Of a DNA stretch of 64,000 nt, positions 59,401 to 64,000 are shown piece after piece. Source of the stretch: Dipteris shenzhenensis (Eukaryota; Polypodiophyta; Polypodiopsida; Gleicheniales); NCBI GenBank assembly GCA_047967505.1, contig CM106538.1. One strand, 5' to 3'. A program made the position numbers and the translations under genes. Below the pieces are notes generated by a model, which worked only from the letters and a program-made list of their open reading frames with translations, was not told the DNA's origin and searched no databases. Position 1 is the stretch's first letter. Each line of letters opens with the position of its first letter.

Positions 59401-59963
59401 TTTTCTTTCTCTGTCGTAGAGTTGATGTAGAGGTTGCTTCTTGGTTGGTCATCCTATAAATGCCGTAGCTAGTTGAGCTATTATTAGAAGCCACTCGTCC
59501 TTGGCGTTTTTGTGTTCGCTTGTTGTTGTGGATAGGCATTAGATATGCAATAGCCAATAGAAAAGAAAGGGGAATAGAAAACCTTTTTGAATCTCTCAAA
59601 ACTCAAAGAGAATAATATGTAGATGGATTTCTATCTCTCTGTCTCTCACCACTCCCTATCTCTCTCAATCATACTCTATTTCTCACAAACTGAAATCTCT
59701 CTCAAATGACCTAATCACTCTAGGAATGAAAATATAGAGCTCCAAATGGCGGAATCAAAAACTTTCTGCCTAAATCAAAGATGAGGATGAGCTCTACAAG
59801 AAGAGGTAGAGAAGTTATGAACATGCCTTACAAAGGAGGGCATGTTGCCTTGATGGAGCAAGGGCTTTCACTCTCTCGAACAAAAAACTCTCTCAATGGA
59901 AGATGTCTCGTGAAAGGAGGGCTTGACACTCATGAAGGGAGTGGGAGTAGTAGCCTAATACCA
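56421..59963. other. Interior of the LTR element; no gene recognised
   Basis: The 230-codon minus-strand frame at 56603-57295 lacks motifs and looks accidental. At 58020-58350 the word TGATGTGGCA and variants (GCTAATGTGGCA, GCTGATATGGCA) recur in a degenerate array. Confidence 0.4.
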
Positions 59964-59985
59964 TGATGAAGTGGATGGGGGGGGG

Positions 59986-60025
<40 letters not shown>

Positions 60026-60169
60026 TGCACACAATATACCTACCTGTACACTAAGCTATAATGACCATGAACATGAATATATACATGTGAATCCCTTAGG
60101 TTTAGGGTTAGGGTTAGGGTTTTCCCCTATGTTCTATCTAGATAGTGCAATTTTACACTATCCTCTCCA
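59964..60169 (-). repeat. 5' LTR with GA tract and telomere-like repeats
   Basis: Partner of 53262-53455. Contains a G-run, (GA)n at 59991-60022, and TTTAGGGTTAGGGTTAGGG at about 60091-60115. Confidence 0.8.
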
Positions 60170-60299
60170 TAGAACTAATAAATAGCCACCACTGGTGGAA
60201 GTGTGAGGCCATCCTACTCACTCATAATGAGGTTCTCCTCATGATACAGGTTAGTACGTTGAATCCCAAGATTTTGGATCAGTGGGAGAAGAAGATTTT

Positions 60300-61660
60300 T
60301 ATATGTTTCAATTCTCGAGAAAAAGATTGCTTACTCAGTTTTTAAGAAGCTAGTGTCAACCATTTCTTTAAACAAACACACATAATGCCCTTGAAGAGAT
60401 ATGACTCTTTGAAAGAGGCGACTTGTTGTTTGAGCATCTATCTGTTGATTTGGATTGAAGCTAAGGTTGGGCAAATGGTCATCAATGGTGAGGGACACCT
60501 CCAGGATTACTACCACGGCTTCATTGTGTTTTGCACTTTCCTTGAGTGTTTTGTCATAATTGACTTGCATAATTGATGCAAGTTTGTCTAAGGCTCTGAT
60601 GAGTGTTTCCTAGCTTGTCCATTTGATTTTAAAGTTTCTATTGATTAACGGCCAATTGCGAGGAGCATCTGCACTATCTGGACCATGATGATTGGCATCC
60701 CACCGGTAGCAACAGGGTACCACATCAAATGTGGGATGCATGCAAAAGGAAGATGGAGCTTGTAAATACTCAAGGAGGTACTTTTTGTTGAGCAGCTTTA
60801 AGGAAGCTGTGGCTCCAATTTGTTGTTGATGTCTAGAGTGATTTGTGCTTGGCGGATACTCATTGAAATTTTGGAGAGGTCCCATCCTCCTCTTGGCTGC
60901 ATGTCTAGGTATTGCCTCCAAAAATCACCAATGGGATTACTAGGCATGGGAATCATATCTGTGTCTTGTTGCAACTCCCGTGTGGGTGTGTGATTTGGAT
61001 TATCCAATTCTTGAATGGAATCATTAATGGTGAGATCTGAGGAATATGTGGTCTTGGGGTAGAGGAAGAGGTTATAGGGGAAAAGCTTGAGGTCGAAGCA
61101 AGTAGCGAATTCGAGAAGGTAGAAGTAGGAAAAGTGGAGGGAGAGTAGGGCAAATGGATTTAGCAACTTCATAGTCCTTAAGGGATGGCTTGTCAAGTGT
61201 TGGAAAAAAATTAGGTGTAACTCGATGATAGGAGTTAGATTCTTGGATTAGGTGGTAGTGTTGAGAGGCATGGGCAAAGAGGCATGGAAAGGAATATGGG
61301 TTAGCTTGGATTTCTGGAAAGGTATGGAGAATAGTACTTGAGTTAGGGAGGGATGTGATGAGATCAGAATAGAGAGTGGCGAGATTAGGGAGATTAGATT
61401 GAAGGTAGACCACATATTCCTCTAGTAGATCTTTGTCGCTTTTGGTAGCCATTGTCAGCTTTAATGTAGGATTTTTTTGGGAGTTATATCTCATGGAAGT
61501 TGCTGGTGGTGATTGTTGCAATAAGGGTAGGAGACCGGCTACTACCCAAAGAGGGGGGCTTCCCATCAAGCATACGTATAGTAGTATTGCATCAGCCTTT
61601 AACCATATGATATTTGCATGCACTGAGAGAAACAACACATTCTTCTCGTCTTCATCCATC
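60300..61660 (-). pseudogene. Unidentified coding-like region, degenerate
   Basis: Several minus-strand frames look coding by composition: about 61450-61070 (KSDKDLLEEYVVYLQSNLPN, TLYSDLITSLPN), 61020-60800 (NPIGDFWRQYLDMQPRGGWD) and 60570-60331 (RLFQRVISLQGHYVCLFKEM). No family recognised. It may continue the coiled-coil sequence to its right and was interrupted on its left by the LTR element at 60169. Confidence 0.35.
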
Positions 61661-61823
61661 TACTAGCATAGATCTTAGAGATTCTTTGTGCTTACTGAGC
61701 TAGTCTAATCAAGACCAACTATTGCATGTAACATCTTGATTTCCACAGTATGTGTATTCTTCCTTCAAGGTGATCCTCTTGCTGAAGGACTATAACATGC
61801 TCTTGGTCTAATGTAGTGATGCC

Positions 61824-63287
61824 CTATAGCAAAAGATCTTGTGCTTACACCTCTGCATTGCCATCAACTTGACCTACTAGTTGAAGTTCCAATTTGGAAA
61901 TTATAGCCTTTTGATTTTGCCACTCTATGCACTTTTCTTTATATATACCCAGTGTTAAGGTGTATGCACTATTGAACTGTTGAGCTACTTTTGGATGCCC
62001 TGGCAATTGATCATTAAGCACGTGGAGTTGGAATATCTCTTGCTCTTCAACATCCAGTTCTGCTTTGGTGTTTATAAGTATCTCCCTGGATGCCATGCAT
62101 TCCTTCTCTAGTGCTTGAATTTGATGTTTACCTTCTTTGAGGCTGTTTTGCAACTCATTGTTTATGTCTATTGTGGCATGGATTTGATCCTCTTTAAGTA
62201 GTAATCTTTCATTTAAGTGCACCATTTCCTTGTTGAGATCATCACCACAAGTAGCTTGCATTTGGCAGAGGGATAAATCAACCTCTTCTTTTCTATTCAA
62301 GGCATCAAATAGTTGTAGGTGTTTTTCTTGGAGAGAAACCGTGGCTTGTAGGGCATCCTTTCTTAGGGCATCCTTTCTACTTTTTGCTCGAGCATTTTGT
62401 GCAAGGAGCTGTTGCTGCATTTGTTATGCCATGCTTTCCTTGAGCTTATGAATTTCAGTCTTGGCACTTTGCAACTTGGTTTGGAGTGATGGTAGCATCT
62501 ACCTTTCCATTTCTCTTTCTTACTCATCTAACGCCATGGTAGTAATTAATTGTGACCATTGTTGTAACTATTGACTGTGATAATGTATGATCTAGAATGT
62601 GCTATGGCCTTTCTTGTATTGGACATATAGTTGAATCCCATGTGCCCATGTGGAATTTTGATATATTCCTTGAACAACGGTCTATTGTATGTTGCCACTA
62701 GAGACATTTGGGGGTTGTGACTCTAGAGTCGTGGAGTTGTCAATGTTGGTGACTTGTGATTCTTGAAGAGTCATGCTATTTGGCTCACTTGCAAGGTCAT
62801 TATGTGGCATTGTCTCCTCTTGGATTTCCACACTCGAGTCCTTTTGTTGCGGTAGCAATACTGAACTAAGTTGCAGGATTCTTCAGCAAAGTTTCACATT
62901 GTCATCCTCTGGAATTTGTTCAAATTGCCACAAATCCATGTTCTCTGCATTGAGAGTAGGTGGTGGCTCTAATTCCCATTCTTGTGATAATATCAATGTT
63001 TCAAAGTCCTCTATATCTTGTGTTGAGAGAGGTGTAGAGTCTTCCTCTTGCTCTATTGCAAACCCAATTATAATGGCCAAAAGATGGCCAATGTAGCTTT
63101 TGCCATTATGTGTAGTGGATACATAATTGGTTAGCAGCAAGGATATGTGTTGAGCCCAGTCTTGTAGTTTTGCTCCATAAAGGAGTGTAAGAGTTTTTAC
63201 TGACATATATTTTTTTCTCACTCCTTTATGATTGAAAATGTCAGCCAAAAACTTACCTGCCTCTTTGCATATGGGATCCAAAATCAT
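61824..63287 (-). pseudogene. Unidentified coiled-coil protein, broken by Gln-to-stop changes
   Basis: One minus-strand frame can be followed for about 1.45 kb, from ILDPICKEAGKFLADIFNHK and SVKTLTLLYGAKLQDWAQHI through an acidic middle to a long heptad-rich coil (ATVSLQEKHLQLFDALNRKE ... IQALEKECMASREILINTKA). Eight in-frame stops are TAG or TAA (62682, 62592, 62568, 62520, 62499, 62424, 61845, 61824), all at places where Gln fits the surrounding Gln-rich coil; a TGA lies at 62883. No frameshift is needed across this stretch. I do not recognise the family; a transposon structural protein is one possibility. Confidence 0.55.
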
Positions 63288-64000
63288 ATCATGGCGTATT
63301 CCCCGGCTTTGTGACTTTGTGTTAGGTGGGAATTTCCTGAATCTCAGAGAATCTCAAACAACACATAACGTTCAGTATTGTAAATCCTTCAAATCTAACA
63401 CTGGCAAAAAATAACTCTAACATGGAACAAGTGGTAGAATGATTTCAGGTCGATGGTATACTTTGGAGATGGTATCTCTATGCTGACGGTATGCCAATAT
63501 GTAAGGCAACCCATGCACATATACTTTCAATAAATTACGCTCTTCACTCTTATGCTCCAATGAAATGCAAAAGATGTGCGTAAGCGATAAGATGGCAGAA
63601 AGCACAACGATCCAAGACAATAGATGTGCAAAGTGAAAAAGGTGCTCCAATGAAATGCAAAAGACGTGTGTAGGCAAAAAGATAACAGAAAACAAATATC
63701 ATTTCGCTAAGTTGTTGAAAGAGTCATGTATGAGCAACTTACGAGCCCTTGTAGTTTTGGTGCTTGCATTCTCTTTATCAATGAGCTCCACATCTCAAAA
63801 ATTCCACTAACTTGTTTCCAATAAATGTAGCCTCGATTTTTTGATCTACAAACTCTAGCCAAGTGCCATTACCGTGAGCTCTATAAGGCAGCTCATAATG
63901 CTATTTGTGCTCTACGGCTTGCTCCAAATTCTAATTGCTAGTACTGTTGCCAAACTATCAGGTGAATCAAAACATAAGGTGCATATCACATAGCAACCAA
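63288..64000. other. No gene recognised; short direct repeat
   Basis: TGCTCCAATGAAATGCAAAAG and about 28 further bases occur at 63553 and again at 63642 with a few differences. Nothing else seen to the window end. Confidence 0.5.

Larger units (their letters stand above)
53262..60169 (-). mobile_element. Non-autonomous LTR element without recognisable gag or pol
   Basis: Two short LTRs (194 and 206 bases, TGATGAAGTGG...CA), a polypurine tract right of the left LTR (minus strand AAGAGGGGG/TGTTGAGG, 53456-53464), a Met-like primer site left of the right LTR (minus strand TGGTATTAGGC, 59953-59963) and flanks CAGAA/TAGAA as a likely 5-bp target duplication define a 6.9-kb element in minus orientation. 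The 6.5-kb interior has only scattered frames without retroelement motifs, so I call it LARD-like. It may instead contain captured host sequence, for example around 55970-56420. Confidence 0.7.

Noticed and set aside
5760-62684. U-to-C RNA editing restoring the Gln codons
   Set aside because: Such editing is known in fern organelles, not for nuclear transposon transcripts, and frameshifts would remain. Kept only as something RNA reads could test.
1-64000. tRNA and rRNA genes, organelle DNA inserts
   Set aside because: None recognised by eye; a tRNAscan-type search would be needed to exclude small tRNA genes.

Overview
The window looks like a transposon-rich nuclear segment of a land plant, probably a fern or another seedless vascular plant. 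The pointers are a long intronless PLS-class pentatricopeptide-repeat (PPR) gene of the kind abundant in ferns, further PPR debris, a plant AP2/ERF transcription factor, TTTAGGG-type telomere-like repeats, and many nested Copia and Gypsy retrotransposons. The assignment to ferns is an inference; the land-plant assignment is firm.

Layout. 1-3448: a PPR gene on the minus strand, followed by decayed remains of its lost DYW-type C-terminus. 4800-11480: a LINE fragment split by a complete Copia element (5310-10834) with LTRs, a 5-bp target duplication, PBS and PPT. 12430-12818: a possible orphan exon. 13101-13420: a long hairpin. 14036-16754: a decayed, intron-containing gene of an unidentified transposon-like family. 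16844-19255: AT-rich sequence with a PPR fragment. 19256-24545: a minus-strand Copia lying between LTR and RNase H pieces of a plus-strand Copia. 24720-25240: a CT-rich minisatellite. 25300-26340: another Copia 3' end with a promoter-bearing LTR. 26340-33220: mostly non-coding, with remnants of a PIF/Harbinger transposase, PPR fragments and a Copia RT/RNase H. 34430-38231: an ACTAGT-rich tract, then a large fold-back element whose right arm carries a very young gag-only LTR element (TR-GAG type, 35348-37955). 38231-45206: two Gypsy elements, one truncated and one a chromovirus that has lost gag. 45207-46526: a piece of another unidentified transposase-like protein. 46140-47471: an inverted repeat. 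49192-51000: G-box-rich DNA around an intact AP2/ERF gene. 51770-53320: microsatellites. 53262-60169: a 6.9-kb LTR element without recognisable gag or pol, inserted beside an unidentified coiled-coil coding sequence (about 60300-63290).

Only two genes look like intact or nearly intact host genes: the PPR gene (an organelle RNA-binding factor, probably disabled for editing because its DYW domain is lost) and the AP2/ERF factor. Almost all other coding sequence is transposon-derived and broken. The most striking shared feature is the way it is broken. In the Copia and unidentified-element reading frames nearly every in-frame stop is TAG or TAA where C-to-T at a glutamine codon explains it. In the two Gypsy elements several stops are TGA at apparent arginine (CGA) positions.
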